Of a DNA stretch of 64,000 bases, positions 28,679-36,584 are shown piece after piece. Position 1 is the stretch's first letter. Every line of letters starts with the position of its first letter. The stretch lies in the NCBI GenBank assembly GCA_943788025.1, contig CALSOR010000019.1:1-64000 (forward strand), given 5' to 3'. Origin of the DNA: JABAAE01 sp905480545 (lineage in GTDB: Bacteria > Planctomycetota > Planctomycetia > Pirellulales > Pirellulaceae). The notes under the pieces were generated by a model. It was not told the origin of the DNA, ran no database searches, and saw nothing but the letters and a program-made list of their open reading frames with translations. Position numbers and translations under genes: made by a program.

Positions 28679-29782
28679 ATGTCCGCTGCTCAATGCCGTT
28701 GGGGAATTTTAAGCACCGCCGAAATCGCTCAAAAGAACTGGGCCTCAATTTGTCATGCTCCCAACGCCCTATTGGCCGCAGTCGGCAGTAGAAGCGTCGA
28801 TAAAGCCAACGCCTTTATTGACATGTGCTCCAGTTCTGTGCCCTGCGAGTCACGCCCGACAGCATTTGGAAGCTACGAAGAGCTCATTGCATCCGACGAC
28901 ATCGATGCGATTTATGTTCCACTGCCAACCGGTGTTCGAAAAGAGTGGGTCATCAAGGTCGCCGAAGCAGGCAAACATGTAATGTGTGAAAAGCCGTGTG
29001 CGATTAATGCGGTCGATCTTTCCGAAATGATTGCGGCATGTGAAAAAAATGGCGTGCAGTTTATGGATGGCATTATGTACCTGCATAGCAAACGATTTGC
29101 CGCGATGAAGGAGACGTTAAACGATGGTCAATCGGTTGGCGATATTCGTCGAATTTGTGGCAATTTCAGTTTTAATGGTCCTGAAGAATTTCAGGCCGGC
29201 AATATCCGCACGGCATCAAACCTGGAACCGCAGGGCTGTCTCGGTGATCTAGGCTGGTATCAGATCCGATTCGCCCTTTGGGCCATGAATTACGAAATGC
29301 CAACCAAAGTGATTGGGAGGATGATCAGCGAGCATAAACGTGACGATAGCCCCAATCCGGTACCGATGGAATTTTCACTGGATCTATTTTTTGCAAATAA
29401 CGTGACCGCGAATTTCTACAGTTCTTTTATCACCGAACACCAACAGTCATGTACGGTTGCGGGAACGCAGGGGTATATGCGGATCGATGATTTTGTGTTG
29501 CCATTTTTTGGAAACGGCTTGCACTATGACGTTTTCAATTCAAATTTTGTTGTCGATAGATGTGACTTTACGATGGAACGTCATACTTCCTCGCATTCGG
29601 TTCACGAATATGGAAACAATCATGCCAATGCACAAGAGACGCTTTTGTTCCAGGATTTTTCGCAACTTGTCATTGACAAACAGTTAGATCCCTCTTGGCC
29701 AGAAGCATCTTTAAAAACCCAGAAGATTATGGATGCCGCACTGGAATCCGCATTAAACGGCAGTGTCGAAATTGAACTTTAG
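28679..29782 (+). CDS. Gfo/Idh/MocA-family NAD(P)-dependent oxidoreductase
   Basis: A 367-residue soluble dehydrogenase. The N-terminal Rossmann fold starts WGILSTAEIAQKN, IDAIYVPLPTGVRKEW follows, and GKHVMCEKPCAINAVDL has the catalytic EKP lysine. The C-terminal alpha/beta domain carries GCLGDLGWYQIRFALW, with the active-site DXGXY-like element of the dihydrodiol dehydrogenase/glucose-fructose oxidoreductase branch. It has no Tat leader, so it is cytoplasmic. Start at ATG 28679 (ribosome binding site AAAGGA); an earlier in-frame TTG at 28664 is less likely. Substrate is probably a sugar or inositol-type polyol. Divergent from the VTT gene. Confidence 0.88.
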   Translation: MSAAQCRWGILSTAEIAQKNWASICHAPNALLAAVGSRSVDKANAFIDMCSSSVPCESRPTAFGSYEELIASDDIDAIYVPLPTGVRKEWVIKVAEAGKHVMCEKPCAINAVDLSEMIAACEKNGVQFMDGIMYLHSKRFAAMKETLNDGQSVGDIRRICGNFSFNGPEEFQAGNIRTASNLEPQGCLGDLGWYQIRFALWAMNYEMPTKVIGRMISEHKRDDSPNPVPMEFSLDLFFANNVTANFYSSFITEHQQSCTVAGTQGYMRIDDFVLPFFGNGLHYDVFNSNFVVDRCDFTMERHTSSHSVHEYGNNHANAQETLLFQDFSQLVIDKQLDPSWPEASLKTQKIMDAALESALNGSVEIEL

Positions 29783-29940
29783 TTCAGCCATGGATCGCTG
29801 ATGCGACATGTTGATTACTGCTAACCCAAGCCGCTATCGAGGGAACAACGGCGTCTCTTGCTGGCGCTCCGGGTTGATGTCCATTTCGAATCCGACTTTC
29901 CGAGTTTATGCCACTGGGCAGCGACAACAAAATTCTCAAA

Positions 29941-30945
29941 TTACCTTTCCGCTTCGACCGGATGTCGGAACGTCCAATAAATAATCACAGTGTAGGAGGT
30001 GATGAGCGGAACACCGATCAAGGCAAAAATGAACATGATCCATAGAGTCCCCTGGCTTGATGCAGCGTTGTAAAGCGTCAGGGACGGCCCCTCGCCGGTT
30101 GATACAATAATATCGGGGAACAACGAAACGGCGAACAAACTGATGAGGCAAACGATGTTCAGGCAGGAAGAAACGAACGCTTGCCCGAATTTTTCGTTGT
30201 AAATCGTCCGAGGAATATTGGCGATGCAGAGCACGTTCAACACAACGATTGGAATCGCCCAAATCGCATTTTTTACTTTGGAAATCACGTGCGGATTTTC
30301 AATCAATGTCATCATGGAGACCAACACATAAACCACCATGAATATGCCCCAAGTGTGCCACAGCCATGACTTGAGATGATTCCGTATTTCCGCAGTCGTT
30401 TTCAAAAACAGGAACATCGTTCCGTGCATTGCAAACGCAGCAATCGCAAGCGCACCGGTAGCCAGTGGATAGGCACCGAAAAGGTCAAAAAACGTCCCGG
30501 TGTAAACTCCGCGTTCGTCAAGAGAAACTCCTGCAATCAAGTTCCCGGCAGCCACGCCAAACACCAACGTCCCCATGAAACTAGAGCCGAAAAAGCCGCA
30601 GTCCCAAAACAACCTCCAGCCAGTTGCTTCAACCTTATTTCGAAAATCAATGCTAATTGCCCGTAGGATCAGGCAAAACAGCAGCAACATGATCGGTAGG
30701 TACATTGCCGACATGATCGTCGCGTACGCTTCCGGGAATGCGGCGAAAAGAGCACCGCCAAACGTGACCAACCAAACTTCGTTGCCATCCCACAATGGCC
30801 CGATGGCTTTAACTGCCACGTTTCGTTCTTTGTCGCCACGTAAAATCGGCGTGATGATTCCAACGCCTAAATCGAATCCGTCCAACACCGCGTACCCAGC
30901 GAGCAGAACACCGATCAGACCAAACCAAATTAAGTTCAGATCCAT
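29941..30945 (-). CDS. cydB: Cytochrome bd ubiquinol oxidase subunit II
   Basis: A 334-residue, ~8-helix inner-membrane subunit of the high-affinity bd oxidase. The start MDLNLIWFGLIGVLLAGYAVLDGFDLG and the segments LWDGNEVWLVTFGGALFAAFP and WRLFWDCGFFGSSFMGTL (all partial quotes of conserved blocks) are diagnostic of CydB. Its ATG overlaps the last base of the cydA stop (TAATG), so the two are translationally coupled. The short CydX peptide and cydDC assembly genes are not seen here. It partners with CydA to reduce O2 to water without proton pumping. Confidence 0.95.
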   Translation of the reverse strand: MDLNLIWFGLIGVLLAGYAVLDGFDLGVGIITPILRGDKERNVAVKAIGPLWDGNEVWLVTFGGALFAAFPEAYATIMSAMYLPIMLLLFCLILRAISIDFRNKVEATGWRLFWDCGFFGSSFMGTLVFGVAAGNLIAGVSLDERGVYTGTFFDLFGAYPLATGALAIAAFAMHGTMFLFLKTTAEIRNHLKSWLWHTWGIFMVVYVLVSMMTLIENPHVISKVKNAIWAIPIVVLNVLCIANIPRTIYNEKFGQAFVSSCLNIVCLISLFAVSLFPDIIVSTGEGPSLTLYNAASSQGTLWIMFIFALIGVPLITSYTVIIYWTFRHPVEAER

Positions 30946-32432
30946 TACTTCCCTCCTGTCAAACTCTTGGTAACTTCAGGATGGGGAGCTTGCATACCGG
31001 ATTGAATTGGGCCTTTTTGAATTTTCCGATTCAAAATAAAAAGCCATAGAATTCCAAGCAAAAAGTAAATCACGCCAAACATCACAATCGATATCAAGAC
31101 TTGTTCCGAAGTGATCGCCTTGGAAACTGCGTTATTCGTGCGAAGCCCTAATTCGTTTTCATAAATGAATTGTCCATTCGCGTCGACAACCCGCTCACCA
31201 GTTTCGTCGACCTTCAGTGGGGCCTGAACGATCCATGGCTGCCGCCCAACTTCAGTTGCGACCCAACCTGCTTCATTACCAGCAATCGCCGGAATGATCG
31301 AGAAAACGAACAGGAACATCATCCAACGTTGACCAAACAGTGTTCCGCGAAACAGGAAAAACGTCGCGGTAACAGTCAGCAGCGTTAATCCGACACCCGT
31401 CGCAATCATGATGTGGTAAGCGAAGTATGGAATCTTTACCGGAGGTCGATCCTCCTTTTTGAATTTGTCTAAACCAATGACTTCGTGTTCGAAATCCTCG
31501 TGTAGCAGAAAACTCAAACCGCCCGGGAGCGCAACGTTAAAGTCGATCTGCTCTGTTTCTTCATTTGGAATTCCAATCAAGCTCATATCAGCTTGTCCAG
31601 TTTCGAAATGCCCTTCAAAAGCGGCCAACTTTGCGGGTTGATAGGCGTAAACCATTTTCGCCTGAAAATGTCCGCTGACAAACATTGCCAGGCAACTCGA
31701 TAGCGCAAGGAAAAGAGCACCACCAAACGACTTCTTGGCGAACTCGACGTGCTTTCCTTTCAACAAATAGTAGGCACAAATGCTGAGTACCAAAAACGAA
31801 CCCATGATAAAGCACCCTAGCCAAACGTGAATCAATCGATGAACCGTTGAAGGATTAAAAACCATCGCCCAAAAGTCTACAATTTCCGCCCTCATGATCG
31901 GAACACCGTCGACAAACCACGGCGCTCCATTGCGCGTCATCTGCACGATCTCATGACCGGCGGGTGTCTGCTGCCAACTGTTCGCGACGGTGATCCATAT
32001 GCTGCTAAAGATCGATCCTAAAGCGACCATGCATGCTGAGAAAAAATGAAAAGCGTCGCTAACCTTCCCATGTCCATAAACAAGGATCGCTAAAAAACCG
32101 GATTCCAAGAAAAAGGCAAAAATTCCCTCGGCTGCCAGGGCCGATCCAAAAACATCGCCAACGAATCGCGAATACATTGCCCAGTTCGTTCCAAATTCGA
32201 ACTCCATGACGATGCCCGTCGCTACGCCAATCGCAAAATTGACTCCAAAAATCCCTGTCCAAAACCGAGCAGAATCGATGAAAATGGACTCTTTTTTCCA
32301 GAGGTACATTCCTTCAAGATATGCGATGATAATACCCAACCCGATCGTCAACGGGGGGAAAAGATAGTGAAACATGATCGTCAGCGCGAATTGAATTCGC
32401 GACAACATCACCACATCCAATTCGGCAATCAT
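30945..32432 (-). CDS. cydA: Cytochrome bd ubiquinol oxidase subunit I
   Basis: A 495-residue, nine-helix subunit that binds haems b558, b595 and d. Family marks are the N-terminal LSRIQFALTIMFHYLFPPL (His ligand), EGIFAFFLESGFLAIL with the conserved acidic pair, and EVGRQPWIVQ near the C-terminus. The quinol loop after LAAFEGHF is short, as in the S subfamily. Start ATG 32432 has a ribosome binding site (AAAGGA). bd oxidase is used at low oxygen and resists NO and sulfide. It heads a stretch of redox and stress genes (30-45 kb). Confidence 0.95.
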   Translation of the reverse strand: MIAELDVVMLSRIQFALTIMFHYLFPPLTIGLGIIIAYLEGMYLWKKESIFIDSARFWTGIFGVNFAIGVATGIVMEFEFGTNWAMYSRFVGDVFGSALAAEGIFAFFLESGFLAILVYGHGKVSDAFHFFSACMVALGSIFSSIWITVANSWQQTPAGHEIVQMTRNGAPWFVDGVPIMRAEIVDFWAMVFNPSTVHRLIHVWLGCFIMGSFLVLSICAYYLLKGKHVEFAKKSFGGALFLALSSCLAMFVSGHFQAKMVYAYQPAKLAAFEGHFETGQADMSLIGIPNEETEQIDFNVALPGGLSFLLHEDFEHEVIGLDKFKKEDRPPVKIPYFAYHIMIATGVGLTLLTVTATFFLFRGTLFGQRWMMFLFVFSIIPAIAGNEAGWVATEVGRQPWIVQAPLKVDETGERVVDANGQFIYENELGLRTNNAVSKAITSEQVLISIVMFGVIYFLLGILWLFILNRKIQKGPIQSGMQAPHPEVTKSLTGGK

Positions 32433-32642
32433 GAGGTCCTTTGTAAAGGCTTACAAGCAGATCAAGTTGGTGCGGAAGGCGACTCAAATCCGTCGAGTCG
32501 CCCGTCAACAACGACTCTATTAAAGGAGATTTTTCACATTTAACATAGGCTTGTCTCAGGTATTCGACGATTTGTCACACGACCTAATGCTTTTTTGGCA
32601 CGCTTATTCCGTAACAACTTAAAAAGCCCAACTCAAATCACC

Positions 32643-32971
32643 CTAATTCGTGTAGTGACGAATGAACATGTTGTTCTGGACCCAAAACACCTTACTGTAC
32701 GCTCGCTGCAATTTGACTCGGTCGGCGACTTTCAATTTTAATTTGGAAATTGCTTTTGCGAACTGATCATCAATAAACCCAAGTAATGCTGTAATCTGAA
32801 CGATAGGAACGGCCCGTGTCGGACTCCCTTTGTGGGGAGTGTGAATGTGCCCAATGACATCAAGCAACACCGCGAATGTTTCATCTCCGGCCGGGGTGCT
32901 TAATTTCGCGAAATATTCCTTCAGTTTCTTCCGACGGAAATGAATCTGTGAATGATTCAAGCTGACGGTGG
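32643..32971 (-). pseudogene. Protoglobin, 3' half, separated by IS insertion
   Basis: About 108 codons on the minus strand (from SLNHSQIHFRRKKLKEYF to RHYTN). The segment LLDVIGHIHTPHKGS corresponds to the globin F-G region with the haem-proximal His, and IVQITALLGFIDDQF to the next helix. The upstream half is found on the other side of the IS3 element, at 34261 onward. An ATG inside it could in principle start a short protein, but it would lack helices A-E. Confidence 0.7.
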
Positions 32972-33041
32972 TGGTGTGCTCCCCAAAAGTGGTTCCAGAT
33001 GTTACGAGAGTCTTTATGTCAATTTAGACAAGGAGATTTTG

Positions 33042-33326
33042 ATGACGAAGAAAAAGGGAAAGCGGCACACGCCGGAGCAAATAGTTAAAAAGCTTCGGGA
33101 CGCGGAAACGATGTTGAATTCGGGAAAGGATCTGGCAGCGGTATTTCAGTCGCTGGAGATCAGCGAACAGACTTATTACCGTTGGCGCAATCAGTATGGC
33201 GGTATGAAGTCAACCGAAGCGAAACGCTTGAAAGAACTTGAGGCAGAGAATCAGCAGCTTAAGGAGATCGTTGCCGAGCAGCAACTTGATATCAAGATGT
33301 TGAAACATATCACGGAGGGAAACTAG
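33042..33326 (+). CDS. IS3-family transposase OrfA
   Basis: A 94-residue HTH protein (KKKGKRHTPEQIVKKLRDAE..., HTH ALEIS-type segment QSLEISEQTYYRWRNQYGG, then a coiled coil EAENQQLKEIVAEQQLDIK). ATG 33042 follows a strong AAGGAG site. Its last codons contain the heptamer G GGA AAC (33317-33323) directly before the TAG, a textbook -1 frameshift signal leading into OrfB. Confidence 0.85.
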   Translation: MTKKKGKRHTPEQIVKKLRDAETMLNSGKDLAAVFQSLEISEQTYYRWRNQYGGMKSTEAKRLKELEAENQQLKEIVAEQQLDIKMLKHITEGN

Positions 33327-33352
33327 TAAGCCCTGATCGGAAACGCGCCGCG

Positions 33353-34231
33353 GTGAACGAGCTTCAGAGCAAGTTTGCAGTATCTGAACGCAGGGCCTGC
33401 TTAGTGATTGACCAGCCCCGTCAGTCGCAACGTTATCAGCCGAAAGTCTCGAGCGACGAACCGGCATTGTTGAAAGATATTTTGAATCTTGTCCGTGAGT
33501 TTCCGCGGTATGGTTACCGATTGATCTGTGGCAAATTGCGTCAGCTCGGCTGGACGATCAATCCGAAACGTGTGTACCGCATCTGGAAGAAAGAAGAGCT
33601 AAAAGTGCCAATAAAAAAGCAAAAAAAACGACGAATGGGCGATAGCACGAATGCAAGTCATCGCCAGCGTGCTGAGCACCCCAACCACGTTTGGAGTTGG
33701 GATTTCATCTTCGACCGCACAGCTTCAGGGAAAGCATTGAAGTGGCTGAACATCGTTGACGAATTCACTCGTGAGAATCTTTGCCTCGAAGTTGGGTATG
33801 GCTTTACCAGCGAAGACGTCATTGATCAGCTCGCCCACATTTCAAAAGAACGGAGTCTACCGAAATTCATACGCAGCGATAATGGTCCTGAGTTCATTGC
33901 CGAGAAGCTTAAAAATTGGCTTGCCAATCTGGACGTTGGCACGCTTTATGTTGCTCCAGGGAGCCCTTGGGAAAACGCTTTCGCCGAGAGTTTCAACAGC
34001 CGTTTCCGAGATGAGTTTTTAGCTTTAGAAGTCTTTGACAACTTGCAAGCAGCCAAGATCTTAACGGGTCAATGGCGAAAGAATTACAACGAAGCCCGGC
34101 CACACAGTTCGCTTGGTTACGTACCCCCATCGGAATTCGCCCGGCAGTGTTCCGTTTCAGTCGCTGGCGCTCCTTCCACGGAACACTGCCGGAATAACAC
34201 CACAAACTTTAACCAACCTGTACTCTCATAA
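33353..34231 (+). CDS. IS3-family transposase OrfB (DDE integrase)
   Basis: About 292 residues from the GTG at 33353, with the frame open back to the GGGAAAC slip site so that an OrfAB fusion is expected. It has an HTH_21-type region (LNLVREFPRYGYRLICGKLRQ) and the integrase triad in HVWSWDFIFDRTASG (D), FIRSDNGPEFIAEKL (D) and SPWENAFAESFNSRFRDEF (E). No disruption is visible, so the element is probably functional. Confidence 0.9.
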   Translation: MNELQSKFAVSERRACLVIDQPRQSQRYQPKVSSDEPALLKDILNLVREFPRYGYRLICGKLRQLGWTINPKRVYRIWKKEELKVPIKKQKKRRMGDSTNASHRQRAEHPNHVWSWDFIFDRTASGKALKWLNIVDEFTRENLCLEVGYGFTSEDVIDQLAHISKERSLPKFIRSDNGPEFIAEKLKNWLANLDVGTLYVAPGSPWENAFAESFNSRFRDEFLALEVFDNLQAAKILTGQWRKNYNEARPHSSLGYVPPSEFARQCSVSVAGAPSTEHCRNNTTNFNQPVLS

Positions 34232-34260
34232 CCCCTGGTACAAAAAATGGGGGCACTCCA

Positions 34261-34578
34261 GTTGTCGACAGACTCTGGTGCATTTCCTTCGAATCCATGA
34301 TGCTTGGGAACAAAATGCCGCTTCATCCAGTCAAAATCGAAAATCTTTTGGTAGACGCGTTTTACGATTGTCTCAAGATGGGGTTCGATCACGCTATGGA
34401 ATTCTCGTAGAGCGGCAAAGTCATTTTCTCCCAATCCGATCACTTTTGCGACGTAATCAAATCGAACACCTAAAAAAATCGAATCAATCGTCAATGATTC
34501 TTCAGATTTCAAACCTCTGTACAAAATTAGACGTGCGTTGCCGCACGATTGAACCGCCGCAACCCGCACAGAGCACAT
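34261..34578 (-). pseudogene. Protoglobin, 5' half, interrupted by IS3 element
   Basis: The codons before the IS end encode RFDYVAKVIGLGENDFAALREFH and LETIVKRVYQKIFDFDWMKRHF, in the order and spacing of globin helices A-E of the protoglobin family (R..Y..K..GL...D...L......P.L..IV...Y). Joined with 32643-32971 the two halves give about 185 residues, the usual protoglobin size. The start is unclear: ATG 34578 gives a 28-residue extension; a TTG just before LTIDSIFLG is more family-like. Protoglobins bind O2, CO and NO and sit well beside cytochrome bd and the stress genes. Confidence 0.7.
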
Positions 34579-34768
34579 GGATTATCGCACCAGCTTTTTA
34601 ATGAAAACGGATTTTGGATGCACACGGCCATTGTTGGCAGCGCATTTTAAATTTGATGATGACCTGAGTAAGTTTCAAAGAAGGCGCGCGTCCTTCCACT
34701 CGGAATCCAAGCCGTGTTTTAGAAAGAGCGTGTTTTTAGAAGGAACTTCACGAATAACGAAAACTGCG

Positions 34769-35215
34769 TCATTCGCTTTCCTTGATCGTTCCGTCGGGAT
34801 AGCGTACGGACAACACTGGTATTTTCGAGTGACGCACGATACTTTCTGCTACGCTACCCATCAAAAGACGGGTGATACCCGACCGACCATGTGTACTCAA
34901 CACGATTAAATCGCACATTTCTTCCTCAGCATATTTCAGCACTTCTTCTGCGGCATCACCCTGCAAAATCACGTGATCGACATCAATGCCAGATTCCGTC
35001 GCGTTGATCTCAGACAATTGTTCCTGATGCCGAGCCATGAGCGCCTCCAATTCGCCGGCAGCAAAGGACACTTCTCGTGGCAATGGGGGCGGACCCACAT
35101 GGACAAAAATCAACTTTGCCGCGGCCAGTTTAGCAAGCGAACTCGCCAACGCGATCGCGGCTTTACTGTTTTCTGATAGGTCTATTGGACACAGGATCTT
35201 GGTAAACGAATTCAT
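34769..35215 (-). CDS. Universal stress protein, single UspA domain
   Basis: A 148-residue UspA-fold protein: KILCPIDLSENSKAA at the N-terminus, a middle DHVILQGDAAEEVLKYA strand-helix, and the ATP-binding loop STHGRSGITRLLMGSVAES near the end (G-X2-G...GS), so it is likely an ATP-binding type. Cytoplasmic. It lies directly upstream of the protoglobin gene in the same direction and downstream of a tandem-Usp gene. UspA proteins are induced by hypoxia, starvation and NO in many bacteria. Confidence 0.9.
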   Translation of the reverse strand: MNSFTKILCPIDLSENSKAAIALASSLAKLAAAKLIFVHVGPPPLPREVSFAAGELEALMARHQEQLSEINATESGIDVDHVILQGDAAEEVLKYAEEEMCDLIVLSTHGRSGITRLLMGSVAESIVRHSKIPVLSVRYPDGTIKESE

Positions 35216-35434
35216 CTTCGCCTCAACTCTTCATTGTTTCTAGTTTCTATATTCAAACAGCTGCAAGCAGTGTGCCAAGTTAAATTCATCGGCAAATCGC
35301 CCTCACCCTCTTCATTGTCCAACCCGCAGTCCCAAGTGACATTTTCAACCGCCAAAACGCGTCTTGGAAGCGTGAGCACATGCCGTTGAAAAGCGTCATG
35401 AATGTCTGGAAAAATGCAGAGTCCGGCAAAACGA

Positions 35435-36373
35435 CTATTCACCGTCCATCCGAATCGGCGAAACAAACCCACTTGGCTTTACAGCAACGACCGAACATTC
35501 GATCGAATCCAAGATTTGCTCCACCGTATTACCCATAATAAACCCTAACGCACCACTTCGCCCTACTGTGCCAATGACAACCAAATCGACCGCCTCCTCT
35601 TTGACAAATCGAGGAATGACTGTCGGAGCATATCCCTTGATCAGGTGCACGTGATCGTGGTCCGCGTTGCAGCCTTGGGTTTTCAGGAACTGATCGAGCA
35701 ATTTTTTAATGTGTGCTTCACGACCGTCTTTCATCCTTTCAAAATCGGCTGTTGGCATTCGTCCCTCTAACAGCTGTTCAGCGTCAATGGTCCATGAGTG
35801 AACGACGGAAAACCTCGAATCATTTCGGGCACGAATATCTTCGGCCAATTGAAAAATGGTTTGGTTCAATTCGGCGTCGACAGAATCTCCAGTCGAAGTA
35901 TCGACACATGCCGTAACATGCTTGACGGGAGGAACAGAATTTGGCCCGACAAGATGCACAACGCAAGGGCATTCTCGCAACAACCGAATTCCAGTCGTTC
36001 CAAAAAATCCCTTTCGACCACTCTTTGCCCCTTTCGCGATTCGCATGACCAAATCGTGCTTTCCTCTGAGCACTTCACGAATGATTTCTACGGAGGTTTT
36101 GCCGACCAGTACTTTGGTTGAAACCTCAACCCCCGCCGCGCGGATGGGTGCGGCAACCGCCTCAAGCTGCTCTTTTTTCTCCTGGACGACCAATTCCAAC
36201 ATGTGCTCATGATCACTGACGAGCAATTTTGCCGCCCATGAAATTGAGGGGACGACGTCCACCAGCGTTATCGCCGCTCCGTTTTTTTCGGCTCGATCAA
36301 CTGCTTCACTAATAAAGTTCTGATTCTCAACTCGCGTATCCGTTGCTACCAATATACTCTTAAATCGATTCAT
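35435..36373 (-). CDS. Universal stress protein with two UspA domains (UspE-like)
   Basis: A 312-residue protein with two consecutive Usp folds. The first (residues 1-145, FKSILVATDTRVENQNF) has a degenerate nucleotide loop (AKGAKSGRKGFFGTTGIRLL); the second (from about 150, VKHVTACVDTSTGDS) ends in the intact loop GTVGRSGALGFIMGNTVEQ. Such tandem forms are typically paired with anaerobic regulators in proteobacteria and with the DosR regulon in mycobacteria. It is divergent from the kinase-like gene at 36.6 kb; the shared promoter region holds an inverted repeat. Confidence 0.88.
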   Translation of the reverse strand: MNRFKSILVATDTRVENQNFISEAVDRAEKNGAAITLVDVVPSISWAAKLLVSDHEHMLELVVQEKKEQLEAVAAPIRAAGVEVSTKVLVGKTSVEIIREVLRGKHDLVMRIAKGAKSGRKGFFGTTGIRLLRECPCVVHLVGPNSVPPVKHVTACVDTSTGDSVDAELNQTIFQLAEDIRARNDSRFSVVHSWTIDAEQLLEGRMPTADFERMKDGREAHIKKLLDQFLKTQGCNADHDHVHLIKGYAPTVIPRFVKEEAVDLVVIGTVGRSGALGFIMGNTVEQILDSIECSVVAVKPSGFVSPIRMDGE

Positions 36374-36484
36374 TCAGAATTACCTTCCTTTGAACAAGCC
36401 TCGATGATTCAAATACCTTTTAAGCCGCAAAAGACGTACCGTTACCGTTCTCCCCGTTTGCTCTCGCTCAAGACCCACAAAACT

Positions 36485-36507
36485 TTCGTGAGAGTCAGTG
36501 ACACGAA
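36485..36507. promoter_or_regulatory. Inverted repeat TTCGTG-N11-CACGAA in a divergent promoter
   Basis: TTCGTG (36485-36490) pairs with CACGAA (36502-36507) across 11 bases, 78 bases before the ATG of the phosphotransferase/kinase gene and 112 bases before the tandem Usp gene. Size and position fit an operator for a dimeric regulator. It does not match the 16 bp palindromes at 40.9 and 44.9 kb. Confidence 0.35.
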
Positions 36508-36584
36508 GATGTATTGGTACCTAAATTGCATTGTTTTCATTCAATCTGATATTCCCCGATGTGAATAGTCCTTTATTTTCAATC

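Larger units (their letters stand above)
32972..34260 (+). mobile_element. IS3-family insertion sequence inside the protoglobin gene (~1289 bp)
   Basis: The ends are imperfect inverted repeats: TGGTGTGCTCCCC at 32972 and, on the other strand from 34260, TGGAGTGCCCCCA. Inside are OrfA and OrfB with a canonical -1 slip site. The four-base flanks GTGG and GTTG differ by one base, so no exact target duplication. The transposase type (OrfB with a QPRQSQRYQP start) resembles the IS407 subgroup. It is a different element from the one at 10.8 kb. Confidence 0.88.

Noticed and set aside
35212..35472. 86-codon minus-strand frame between two Usp genes
   Set aside because: It overlaps the 3' end of the tandem Usp gene in another frame and lacks any recognisable motif.
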